From the NCBI GenBank assembly GCA_049454295.1, contig JBMTYG010000098.1, positions 1 to 11,878 of the forward strand: 11,878 nucleotides of DNA. Reading direction: 5' to 3'. Shown here one piece after another: positions 1 to 6,953 of this stretch (the first letter of the stretch is position 1; each line of letters opens with the position of its first letter). The DNA comes from UBA7803 sp049454295. GTDB lineage: Bacteria; Pseudomonadota; Gammaproteobacteria; Pseudomonadales; Azotimanducaceae. The notes beneath the pieces were generated by a model, which had not been told where the DNA came from, searched no databases, and saw only the letters and a list, made by a program, of their open reading frames with translations. The position numbers and the translations under genes were made by a program.

Positions 1-478
1 TGTCAAAGCATTTTTTCAGTTTGGCAGAAAAGCATATTTCGAGCCGGGTATGCTAATGTTCCGCCCGCTCGAATTTGGGAAGTCGTAGCGTCGGGTAGCC
101 TTTTTTGGCGGCGGCTAGTGAATCGCAAAGCCGCTCCGAGGTGGCCAGCAAACCCGAGGCGCTCGCGCGAGCCGCAGCGGAGCTGCAGCCTCGACGAAGT
201 GCTGTCCTTACTAAACGAAGCGCTTCAGCTTGCTGCTGACGAGCTCTCTTCGAGCCGATAGAGGCTCGAGGAGCAGCGAGCATTCTCGTCCATAGCGAAC
301 TTCCGGCCTCACTGCGATTCGACGCGTTTGGTTCCAGCCTCTTCTGATCGGTCTCGGGCCGATTGCGTTAAGTGAGCCCCGATACGCTCTCTGAACAAGT
401 GCTGGACGGGGCATCGATGGTGTATTACCGCGGTCAGTTTGGAATCGATTGGTCCACCTCTGCGGCGGGCTCGACCCC
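1..478. other. Gene-free region downstream of the aldo/keto reductase
   Basis: No convincing gene was found in these 478 bases. The only open frames are short (76 aa at 53-283 and 67 aa at 211-414, both minus), rich in Ala, Arg and Ser, without a good ribosome binding site, and without any recognisable family. The first 60 bases are clearly more AT-rich than the rest. They carry two copies of a near direct repeat beginning AAAGCAT, at about 5-17 and 29-40. Positions 246-273 form a strong hairpin, listed separately. No tRNA cloverleaf, transposase fragment or attachment site was recognised. This may be a plain intergenic region, the decayed end of an old gene, or a structured RNA; the sequence alone does not decide between them. 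Confidence 0.5.
246..273. repeat. Inverted repeat / strong hairpin
   Basis: The arms CTCTTCGAGCC (246-256) and GGCTCGAGGAG (263-273) pair over 11 positions with one G-U pair around a 6-nt loop (GATAGA). Neither strand has a run of T after the stem, so it does not look like an intrinsic terminator. It lies in a gene-free stretch, about 200 bases beyond the stop codon of the reductase gene. It could be a stem in an untranslated RNA, or a chance GC-rich palindrome. Confidence 0.45.
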
Positions 479-1495
479 TCACCCCATGGGGTAAAGAATC
501 TCCTTCGTCACGGCGTCGATCTTCTTCATCACCTCAGGTGAGAGGGTCACGTCCGCGGCGGCGAGGATGTCGGGCAACTGCGCGAGCGAGGTCACGCCGA
601 CGATGGTCGATGCCACGAAGTCGTGCTGTTTACTCCAGGCGGTGGCGAGCGTGACGATCGACATGCCGGCCTCGTCGGCGATCGCCTGAAAGCGCGCGGT
701 GGAGGCGAGGGTCTTGTCGTTGACAAAGCGTCGCACCATGGCGGCCTGGCGTGGGCCCGTGTCGCGATAGTTCGAGAAACGGGCGCCTGTCGGCCAGGCG
801 CCGCCGTTGTACTTGCCGGAGAGCACGCCGCCGCCGAGCGGCGAATACGGGATCAGGCTCACCTTTTCCTGGCGGCAGGCTTGCGCGAGCTCATCTTCGA
901 AACGGCGGTTGTTCAAGCTGAAGTTGTTCTGGATGGTTTCGTAGCGGGCGAAGCCGTTCATCTCGGATACGGCGAGGCTCTTGGTCAGCCCCCAGGTGGT
1001 TTCGTTGCTGCAGCCGAGAATGCGCACTTTGCCCGCGCGGACCAGCTCGTCCAGCGCTTCGAGCGCGTCCTCGTAACGCCCATCGTGGTCGGGCCAGTGC
1101 GTCTGGTAGAGATCGATGTAATCGGTCTGCAGTCGTCGCAGGCTCGCTTCGACCGCGCGCATGATGTGATGGCGGTCAAGTGAGGTCATGCCGGAGCGCA
1201 CCGCAGCCTTGAGCCAGCCGTGGCTGGGGCCGGAGACCTTGGTTGCAATGATGAGCGCGTCGCGCGGCTTGGTCTTCATCCAGCGCCCGAGGATTTCCTC
1301 CGTGCGACCGGCGTAGCTGGGATCTGGGGGTACCGGGTAATTCTCGGCGGTATCGTAAAAGTCGATGCCCGCTTCGTAGCAGCGGTCGAGGATCTCAAAA
1401 GAGGTCTTCTCGTCGGCAAAGGTGCCGAACGTCATGGTGCCCATGCAGATGTCAGAGACGACGACTCCGCTTTTGCCCAGCCGATTGCGTTTCAT
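479..1495 (-). CDS. Aldo/keto reductase, Tas-like
   Basis: This is a cytosolic NAD(P)H-dependent oxidoreductase of the aldo/keto reductase superfamily (338 aa), expected to reduce aldehydes or ketones; the substrate is unknown. The classical catalytic tetrad is visible as Asp48 and Tyr53 (in YDTAENYPVPP), Lys86 (ATKVSGPS) and His133 (QTHWPD). Conserved later segments are GCSNET near 161-166, SPLGGGVLSGKY near 218-229 and VASTIVG near the C-terminus, where the cofactor phosphate is usually bound. The YPVPP, KVSGPS and RLQTDYIDLYQTHWP segments resemble Escherichia coli Tas, and the length fits that subgroup. The start is well supported: GGGGAG at 1503-1508 lies 7 nt before the ATG. The MFS gene ends 73 nt upstream on the same strand, so cotranscription is possible but not shown. 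No damage is visible. Confidence 0.93.
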   Translation of the reverse strand: MKRNRLGKSGVVVSDICMGTMTFGTFADEKTSFEILDRCYEAGIDFYDTAENYPVPPDPSYAGRTEEILGRWMKTKPRDALIIATKVSGPSHGWLKAAVRSGMTSLDRHHIMRAVEASLRRLQTDYIDLYQTHWPDHDGRYEDALEALDELVRAGKVRILGCSNETTWGLTKSLAVSEMNGFARYETIQNNFSLNNRRFEDELAQACRQEKVSLIPYSPLGGGVLSGKYNGGAWPTGARFSNYRDTGPRQAAMVRRFVNDKTLASTARFQAIADEAGMSIVTLATAWSKQHDFVASTIVGVTSLAQLPDILAAADVTLSPEVMKKIDAVTKEILYPMG

Positions 1496-1539
1496 GTCTG
1501 ATCTCCCCTGATCCTTCTGCGCCGAAACTCTGATGCGTG

Positions 1540-1559
1540 TGCGGCTCGAGCATGCCGCA
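1540..1559. repeat. Short inverted repeat between the MFS and reductase genes
   Basis: TGCGGC (1540-1545) and GCCGCA (1554-1559) form a perfect 6-bp stem around an 8-nt loop in the 73-nt gap between the MFS stop and the reductase start. There is no T-tract on the minus-strand side, so it is at most a weak terminator or pause site. It could equally be an operator half-site pair upstream of the reductase. Confidence 0.25.
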
Positions 1560-1568
1560 AGATCGTAA

Positions 1569-2894
1569 TCAGGGCGAGCGGTATTCCCGGATGGGGGACC
1601 AGACGCGGGCGATGACGATCGTTGCGATAATCGAGATCACGCCACCGAGCAGCATCGTATTCGCGGCGCCAATCCACGCAGCCCATGCGCCGACCCAGAT
1701 GGTGCCGATGTTGTTTGCGGTCTGGGCGGCTACGATCATGAGCGAGAATGCTCGCCCGCGCATGTGATCGGGCGTCGTCAGCATGACCGTGGTCTGGCGC
1801 ACCGCGACGGTGACTGAATCCGCGGCGCCGAGCAGCGCGATCATTAAAGCGCCGAGCCAGAGTGTGTTCGCAAGCCCGAAACCGAACAGGAGTACGCCGT
1901 ACGCAAGCGACGCGTAGAGCACAAGCAGCCCGGTCGCTCGGTACCCCGCGAACAGGGCGGCGACAAACGAGCCGGCGATGGCACCAGCGGAGTTGGCGGC
2001 TCCGAGTAAGCCGGTCGCGCTCGCACCCCCCGCAAATAGCCCCAGCGCAAGCACGGGTAGGATCTCGCGGTAGAATGACGCGACGGTGATCCCGGTATCG
2101 AGCAGGAAAAGCCCGGGCAGAATGGGATGCCGCGAGACGTAGCGCAAACCGTCCCAGGCATCGAGCAGCGTGGAGCGCGGCGCAGCCCGCGGCCCGCCGG
2201 GAACGCCCGGTGTGGCGACGCCGTGAGCACGAATGAGGAGCGGCAATGCCGACGCGACCAGCGCAATCGCCGCGGCGATGGCGAAGGCAGTCGTGAGCCC
2301 GCGGCTCAGGGAAATGGCGGCAAAGAGCAACGGGCCGACGATGGCGGCGACATTCTGCGAGGCGCTGTCGGTCGCCGACGCGGCGAGAAGCTGGCGCGAG
2401 GGCACCACGGCTGGCACGAGCGCTGATCGCGCGGGGTTGGCGAGCATCTGTGATGCGGCAGTGATGGCAATTCCAACGAATACGCCGGTCGCGTTCAATA
2501 GACCTTGCGCGTTCAAGAGCGCAAGCGCGCCGAGGGTCAGCGCGGTCGTTCCGTGGGCGAGAAACATGAGACGCTTGCGGTCAACCCGATCTGCAAGCGC
2601 GCCGGCCCACAGCAGCGCCGGAATCTGCACCACGAGCTGGACGACACCGATCAGCCCCACCACGACGGGAGACCCGGTCTCGTCCAGTAGCCACTGCGAC
2701 GTGCCGAGTATGCGGAACCAGGTCACGAGACTGCCGCTGACCATGGCGGCCCAGAGCACGCGGTAGTCTCGGTACACAAAGACGTGCCACGGGCGGTCCC
2801 GAGTCTCGGGCTGTGTCTGTTCGGTTTTATCGATCAATCTTGCGCCCAATACGGAATTTTTCTCGGTACAGTGCCAGCCTAGTATCTGACGCAC
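1569..2894 (-). CDS. MFS transporter, MFS_3 / EntS-like exporter family
   Basis: This is an inner-membrane secondary transporter of the major facilitator superfamily (up to 441 aa), most likely a drug or metabolite exporter driven by proton exchange; the substrate is unknown. The sequence shows about 12 hydrophobic segments. The conserved motif A loop between helices 2 and 3 is GALADRVDRKRLM (residues 98-110), and NPARSALVP follows near residue 152. The YRDYRVLW segment before helix 1 and this NPARSALVP element are typical of the MFS_3 (enterobactin-exporter-like) group. The start is uncertain. The longest frame begins with GTG at 2894, with an in-frame TGA 12 nt before it, and only a weak GGA-type ribosome site precedes it. 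In-frame TTG codons about 15 and 19 codons later are alternatives, and there is no in-frame ATG before helix 1. The gene is divergent from yccA and lies upstream of the reductase gene. Confidence 0.9.
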   Translation of the reverse strand: MRQILGWHCTEKNSVLGARLIDKTEQTQPETRDRPWHVFVYRDYRVLWAAMVSGSLVTWFRILGTSQWLLDETGSPVVVGLIGVVQLVVQIPALLWAGALADRVDRKRLMFLAHGTTALTLGALALLNAQGLLNATGVFVGIAITAASQMLANPARSALVPAVVPSRQLLAASATDSASQNVAAIVGPLLFAAISLSRGLTTAFAIAAAIALVASALPLLIRAHGVATPGVPGGPRAAPRSTLLDAWDGLRYVSRHPILPGLFLLDTGITVASFYREILPVLALGLFAGGASATGLLGAANSAGAIAGSFVAALFAGYRATGLLVLYASLAYGVLLFGFGLANTLWLGALMIALLGAADSVTVAVRQTTVMLTTPDHMRGRAFSLMIVAAQTANNIGTIWVGAWAAWIGAANTMLLGGVISIIATIVIARVWSPIREYRSP

Positions 2895-2993
2895 GGAATT
2901 CCATCACGACATCTCGTCGTGGCGGAGGCCGCAAAAATCGTAGCGGGAGTTGGGTGACCTGTCTCGCCATCCCGTCACTGAGGAGGAGACCGC
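2895..2993. promoter_or_regulatory. Divergent intergenic region between the MFS gene and yccA
   Basis: This 99-nt gap must carry, or partly carry, the promoters for two divergent genes. A possible plus-strand -10 element, TAGTAT, lies at 2880-2885, just inside the longest MFS frame, but the matching -35 (TTTTTC, 17 nt upstream) is poor. If it is real, the MFS start is more likely one of the downstream TTG codons. No clear dyad operator was found in the gap. Confidence 0.3.
2981..2986 (+). promoter_or_regulatory. Strong ribosome binding site of yccA
   Basis: AGGAGG lies 7 nt before the ATG at 2994, a near-ideal Shine-Dalgarno sequence. It fixes the start of yccA. Confidence 0.85.
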
Positions 2994-3719
2994 ATGAACG
3001 AACGTCAACAGAGAAACGGGGCTTTCCCGGCGAACCGCCCTGGCGCGCTGGCTTATGCGCGTTCCACGACCGAGGCCATGCCGCAGGCTGCCAGCCTTGA
3101 GCTCAGCCGCGTGCTCCGCAACACCTACCTGCTGCTGGGTTTGACCCTTGCCTGGAGCGCGATCGTCGCGACGTTTTCCATGGCGATGGGGGTGCCCTAC
3201 CTTGGCCCGATCGTGACGCTGATCGGCTACTTCGGTTTGCTCTTTGCCGTGCACAAGACCGCAAATAGCGCCATGGGGTTGGTGATGGTATTCGCCCTGA
3301 CGGGCTTCATGGGGTTGACGCTCGGTCCCATCCTCACGCATTACATGGCGCTGGCGAGTGGCCCCTCGCTCGTCGCTTCGGCGTTGGGTGCGACGGCGCT
3401 CGCGTTCGTCGGACTGTCCGCTTATGCGCTCGCCACCAAGAAGGACTTCAGTTTCCTCTCGGGTTTCCTGGTCGCGGGAACCTTTGTGATCCTGGGCGTC
3501 ATCCTGGCCGGGCTGTTCTTCGATTTGTCCGCATTCCAGGGCGCGATTGCAGCGGCGGTGGTTTTGCTCTCCTGTGCCCTCATCCTGTGGCAGACGAGCG
3601 CAATCATTCACGGTGGCGAGACCAACTACATTCTTGCGACGGTGGCGCTCTATGTGTCGATCTACAATCTGTTCCTGTCTCTGCTCCAGCTCTTCGGTAT
3701 GGCTGGCAGCGACGACTGA
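2994..3719 (+). CDS. yccA: YccA-type Bax inhibitor-1 family membrane protein
   Basis: This inner-membrane protein of the Bax inhibitor-1 (UPF0005/TMBIM) family has 241 aa and about seven hydrophobic helices after a roughly 40-residue cytoplasmic N-terminus. It closely follows the pattern of E. coli YccA, with LRNTYLLL (41-48), a TGFMG...LGPIL segment (103-114), IIHGGETNYI (204-213), and a C-terminal YVSIYNLFLSLL stretch. E. coli YccA is both a substrate and a modulator of the FtsH-HflKC protease, so a role in membrane-protein quality control is likely here too. The paired C-terminal aspartates that sense pH in the YetJ branch are not present, as expected for the YccA branch. It is the only plus-strand gene of the window. 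It ends 29 nt from the convergent VWA gene and has a strong ribosome binding site. Confidence 0.93.
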   Translation: MNERQQRNGAFPANRPGALAYARSTTEAMPQAASLELSRVLRNTYLLLGLTLAWSAIVATFSMAMGVPYLGPIVTLIGYFGLLFAVHKTANSAMGLVMVFALTGFMGLTLGPILTHYMALASGPSLVASALGATALAFVGLSAYALATKKDFSFLSGFLVAGTFVILGVILAGLFFDLSAFQGAIAAAVVLLSCALILWQTSAIIHGGETNYILATVALYVSIYNLFLSLLQLFGMAGSDD

Positions 3720-3723
3720 CAGG

Positions 3724-3741
3724 TAGCCGGTTTGCCTGGCC
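3724..3741. other. Convergent gap with weak hairpin
   Basis: The 29-nt gap between the convergent yccA and VWA stop codons holds GCCGG - TTTG - CCTGGC, which can form a 5-bp stem with one bulged T. There is no T-run on either side. It may act as a weak bidirectional transcription barrier, but the support is slight. Confidence 0.2.
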
Positions 3742-3748
3742 GGGGCGC

Positions 3749-5782
3749 TCATGCGGTGAGAGTGCGGTACACGGTACTGAGCGCCTCGGGCAGGCCTTCA
3801 ACGTCCTCGATGATCATGTAGCGGTTGTCGGGGCACATACGGCGCAGATAGTCATGCCCGGATTTGTCCACGGTGAGACAAAACGTCTCGATCCCCTTCT
3901 CCCCTGCCTCCGCCAGCGCCCGCGCCGTGTCCTGAAGCCCATACTCATGGCTGCCCCGTAACGGGCCGTAGTCACTGTCTTGCGGAAACCCGTCGCTCAA
4001 AATGATGAGCACCTTGAGCGCGCTCCCGGAGTCGATGAGCTTTCGCGTTGCGTGCCGGATGGCGGGGCCCATGCGCGTGCTGCGTTTCGGCTTCATGCCG
4101 GCAATCGCGGCGAGCGTCGCGCGGCTGAAGCGCTCGTCCGGCTCTTTCGCCACGAAGAACTCCACGCAATCACGTCCAAACCCTGAGAAACCGTAGACAC
4201 CGTAGCTGTCACCGAGCCCTTCGAGACCTGCGGACAGAATCAGCATGGTGTCCCGCTGTACATCGATGATTCGGCGGGGCGCCGCTTCTGGCTGCCACGG
4301 TGGGTCTTCTGGCGCAAAGGGATCGCGCAGATTGGGATAGTCGTCATCGACGCTCGCGGTGGGCGTTCCATCTGATTTGCCTTTGTCGACCGGATCATCC
4401 GTCGATGCGGACAGGTCGACAAGGAACGCGGCACAAACATCTCGATGCACGCGATCGCGGCGGCTGTACACGCGCTCGTCGGGTGATTGTCCCGCCCTGG
4501 CGTCCTGGCGCGCATCGATCACGGCGTTGAAATCGAGTTCGTCACCATCCGCTACGCGCCGCACGCGCTGATATCCCAGGGGGCGTATCAGCTCGAGCTG
4601 TTTCTGCACCCGCGGTCGATGGTGACGCATCAGCGCCATCAGAGGCTCGAGATCCAAGTCGAGATCGGGCTCGAGTCGGATCTCGAAGAGCCGGCACCAG
4701 CGCCGAAGATAGCTGCGCGACAGATAGTCCCACTCGTCATAGCGATAGCTGCGCGCGTCCGGGTACTCCTTGCCGAGGGCATCCTGAATAGCGGAACGTT
4801 CCATGTCGATGCGGCGAGCCAGCGTGTCCCGTTCGCGTTCCAGCGCAGCGAGGTGCCGATCCTCGGGGCGCAGTTCGCCGCTGCCGAGCTCCTCGCCCTC
4901 GCCGGCGAACGGATCGTCGCCATCCAATAGCTCGATACCTTCGATGCTGCGGTCAAGCCCGGCGAGTTCTTCGCGCCAGTCCTCCAGCCGTGCCTCCCGT
5001 TGCATCCAGCCGGTGGGTCCGCCCAGCTCTTCCTCGAGCGGTAGCGGCAGACTGTCCTCTCGTTGGGCAAACAGGGGCGCCAATGTGGTCATGATTGCCG
5101 CGCAGGCGGCGGCCGACTGGTAGACGTCGCCCGGATGGTTAGCGATCGCATCAAGTTCCTGCGCGCATGCGTTGAACAGACCGGTATGGTCCAGGGTTCC
5201 CGCGATGCGGCTGTCAAACCCCAGGGCGACGCATTCCAGTGCGTGCAGCAGGGAAGGGAGCTCGGTGATGGGCTCCACTGGGCTGCTCGCGATCAGGTGG
5301 TCGTGATATCGGCGTAAATGGCGATAGCCGCCGGGGTAGTGACGGGCAATCAATGCGTCGATACGGACGCGCTCGCAGAGATGCAGAATGCCATTGGCGA
5401 GCGGCCCCTCGACAAAACAAAGACAAAATCGCTCGAAGTCGCTTGCGCGAATACCAGGCAGCGCGGCTCGCGCGCGATCAAATGCACCATCGTCGTCAAT
5501 GTGTGGCAGACGTCTCAGCGCCTCGTCCACGTTGAAATGATAGGAGCCGAACTCACGGTGAGCGAGCTGCTGTAGCGCCAGCACGCGAAAAGCGGTGGCG
5601 TCGGGGGCATCGAGTCGCTCGGGCAGGTACAGGGTGTCCCGAGTCAGGGCGCTGGTACCGGGCTCTAGCCGTACCCGCCGCCCGGCGAATTCGCTGGTTG
5701 CGGCGATGTGGTAGTAGCGTCCAGCGATGCCTTCAGCGAAAAGCGCTAGCGTCGTCTCGACCGCCGCGAGTTCGATTTGCAT
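3749..5782 (-). CDS. NorD/CbbO-like VWA-domain protein
   Basis: A 677-aa cytoplasmic protein with a C-terminal von Willebrand factor A domain, the usual partner of NorQ/CbbQ-type AAA+ ATPases. The metal-ion-dependent adhesion site is complete: DLSAS (Asp456, Ser458, Ser460), Thr569 in the STRMG element, and Asp597 in ILSDG. The N-terminal ~440 residues are mostly helical and match the general plan of NorD and CbbO. They include an acidic stretch around 283-310 and a conserved-looking YRYDEWDYLS...YLRRWCRLFE block (346-367). Within the VWA domain, residues about 461-505 form an acidic, proline-rich insertion right after the first metal motif. The start lies 5 nt after the AAA+ gene stop and has no good ribosome binding site, suggesting coupled translation. 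In known pairs the VWA protein links the ATPase to its client enzyme (nitric oxide reductase or Rubisco). No such client lies in this window. Confidence 0.9.
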   Translation of the reverse strand: MQIELAAVETTLALFAEGIAGRYYHIAATSEFAGRRVRLEPGTSALTRDTLYLPERLDAPDATAFRVLALQQLAHREFGSYHFNVDEALRRLPHIDDDGAFDRARAALPGIRASDFERFCLCFVEGPLANGILHLCERVRIDALIARHYPGGYRHLRRYHDHLIASSPVEPITELPSLLHALECVALGFDSRIAGTLDHTGLFNACAQELDAIANHPGDVYQSAAACAAIMTTLAPLFAQREDSLPLPLEEELGGPTGWMQREARLEDWREELAGLDRSIEGIELLDGDDPFAGEGEELGSGELRPEDRHLAALERERDTLARRIDMERSAIQDALGKEYPDARSYRYDEWDYLSRSYLRRWCRLFEIRLEPDLDLDLEPLMALMRHHRPRVQKQLELIRPLGYQRVRRVADGDELDFNAVIDARQDARAGQSPDERVYSRRDRVHRDVCAAFLVDLSASTDDPVDKGKSDGTPTASVDDDYPNLRDPFAPEDPPWQPEAAPRRIIDVQRDTMLILSAGLEGLGDSYGVYGFSGFGRDCVEFFVAKEPDERFSRATLAAIAGMKPKRSTRMGPAIRHATRKLIDSGSALKVLIILSDGFPQDSDYGPLRGSHEYGLQDTARALAEAGEKGIETFCLTVDKSGHDYLRRMCPDNRYMIIEDVEGLPEALSTVYRTLTA

Positions 5783-5787
5783 CGACG

Positions 5788-6621
5788 TCAGGGCAGGAGC
5801 GTGTCGACGATGTCGCGGATCGCGGTCTGCACGAGCGCATCGTCGCTGACCGCGTTCACGATGGCGATTTCCGCTGCGCGCCGCGGTTCGATGCCGCGCG
5901 CCGTGAGCTGGCCGGTGTAAACGAGAAGTCGCGTGCTCACGCCCTCTTCGAAGCCGTGCTCACGCAGGTTGCGGACCTTCTCGCCGACCGCGGCGAGACG
6001 CTCGGCCAGCGCCTGATCGACGCCAGTCTCATGCGCGACGATTGCCGCCTCGCGTTCTCTATCCGGGTAGTCGAACGTGAGGCTGACGAACCGTTGGCGC
6101 GTGCTGGGCTTCAGATCTTTCAGTACGCTTTGGTAACCGGGGTTGTAGGACATGACGAGCAGGAAGTCCGGGTGTGCGGGCAGCAGTTCGCCGGTCTTTT
6201 CGATCGGCAGCAGGCGTCGGTGATCAGTTAGCGAGTGGATCAACACCGTCGTGTCTTTCCGTGCTTCGACCACTTCATCCAGATAGCAGATAGCGCCTGA
6301 ACGCGCGGCTCGCGTGAGCGGTCCGTCGTTCCACACGGTCTCGTCGCCCTGGAGCAGGAAGCGGCCTACCATGTCCGTCGCCGTTAGATCCTCATGACAG
6401 GCGATCGTGAGCAACGGTATGTCGAGTCGACTTTCCCGCTCCTGCCGATACAGTCGCCAGGCCATGTGTTCGACAAAGCGCGTCTTGCCGCATCCGGTGG
6501 GGCCTTTCAGCAATACGGGCAGCCGTGCTTCGTACGCGGCCCGGAAAATCTCGACTTCATCGGCCAGGGCGAGATAGTAAGGCTCTGTGCTCAGGTGTGC
6601 GCTGGTGTGTGACTGCTCCAT
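5788..6621 (-). CDS. NorQ/CbbQ/NirQ-family AAA+ ATPase (MoxR-related)
   Basis: A 277-aa AAA+ ATPase of the MoxR-related CbbQ/NirQ/NorQ/GvpN family, expected to form a cytoplasmic ring that remodels a client enzyme using ATP. Visible motifs are Walker A GPTGCGKT (40-47), Walker B ICYLDEV (111-117, Asp115 and Glu116), a sensor-1 Asn in SYN (158-160), and Arg residues in STRQRF (173-178) suited to the arginine-finger role. The C-terminal ~45 residues, beginning VSTRLL (228-233), look like the CbbQ C-terminal domain. The start at 6621 has GGGAG at 6632-6636, 10 nt upstream. An out-of-frame ATG lies 7 nt before the start and opens a frame of only about 23 codons. The VWA partner follows after 5 nt, the standard arrangement. 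Because no norCB or Rubisco genes are nearby, a specific norQ or cbbQ name is not justified. Confidence 0.93.
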   Translation of the reverse strand: MEQSHTSAHLSTEPYYLALADEVEIFRAAYEARLPVLLKGPTGCGKTRFVEHMAWRLYRQERESRLDIPLLTIACHEDLTATDMVGRFLLQGDETVWNDGPLTRAARSGAICYLDEVVEARKDTTVLIHSLTDHRRLLPIEKTGELLPAHPDFLLVMSYNPGYQSVLKDLKPSTRQRFVSLTFDYPDREREAAIVAHETGVDQALAERLAAVGEKVRNLREHGFEEGVSTRLLVYTGQLTARGIEPRRAAEIAIVNAVSDDALVQTAIRDIVDTLLP

Positions 6622-6647
6622 CGACCATGGTCTCCCGCGGCGATCCG

Positions 6648-6953
6648 TCAGCGCGCCGGAAAGGGAATTTCCGTCGCTTCGTAGCAGGTGGCGGTCACGC
6701 CGCGCGGAGGATGCGCCTGCATCGCCTTCTGGAACACAGCCATGTGCGGGGTCGCGAAATGCGCGGTCAGCGCGGCGACATCACGCCAGCGTTCGGTAAT
6801 GCGGATGACGCCCGGATCGTTCAGCTCGACGCTGAAGGTGTAGTCGTCGCAGCCGTCTTCCTGCCTGCTAGCCGTTTCCATGGCGGCGATAGCGTCCTTC
6901 AGTGCGGCGATGGTGGCGGGATCGGCGTCGATGCGTGCGTTGATCACGATCAT
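6648..6953 (-). CDS. Antibiotic biosynthesis monooxygenase (ABM) fold protein, YgiN-like
   Basis: A 101-aa protein of the antibiotic biosynthesis monooxygenase family, a dimeric ferredoxin-like alpha-beta barrel. Members include quinol monooxygenases (YgiN type), heme-degrading enzymes and proteins of unknown role. The family pattern is visible as EDGCDDYTF (32-40), an ITERW strand (52-56) and LTAHFATPHM (62-71). The substrate cannot be read from the sequence. Its start overlaps the stop of the ATP-grasp gene as ATGA, and it has the best ribosome site of the operon: AAGGAG at 6961-6966, 7 nt from the ATG. This suggests high and partly independent translation. The AAA+ gene begins 26 nt after its stop. 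An ABM protein is not a standard member of either the ligase trio or the NorQ-NorD pair. Confidence 0.88.
   Translation of the reverse strand: MIVINARIDADPATIAALKDAIAAMETASRQEDGCDDYTFSVELNDPGVIRITERWRDVAALTAHFATPHMAVFQKAMQAHPPRGVTATCYEATEIPFPAR

Noticed and set aside
301..350. Possible tRNA T-arm (GGTTCCAGCC) in the gene-free region
   Set aside because: No matching acceptor, D or anticodon arms could be built around it.
53..414. Two short minus-strand frames (76 and 67 aa) in the gene-free region
   Set aside because: They overlap in different frames, have no good ribosome site and no family resemblance. A decayed gene cannot be excluded but cannot be supported.
623..1183. Plus-strand frame of 186 aa inside the aldo/keto reductase
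   Set aside because: It is fully antisense to a gene with all catalytic residues intact and has no motif of its own.
2904..3752. Minus-strand open frame of 282 aa opposite yccA
   Set aside because: The composition (Arg, Gln, His, Glu rich) is that of an antisense frame, and yccA on the other strand is an unmistakable family member with a strong ribosome site.
3749..6621. Naming the AAA+/VWA pair norQ-norD or cbbQ-cbbO outright
   Set aside because: Neither nitric oxide reductase nor Rubisco genes are in the window, and the families overlap too much to choose from sequence reading alone.
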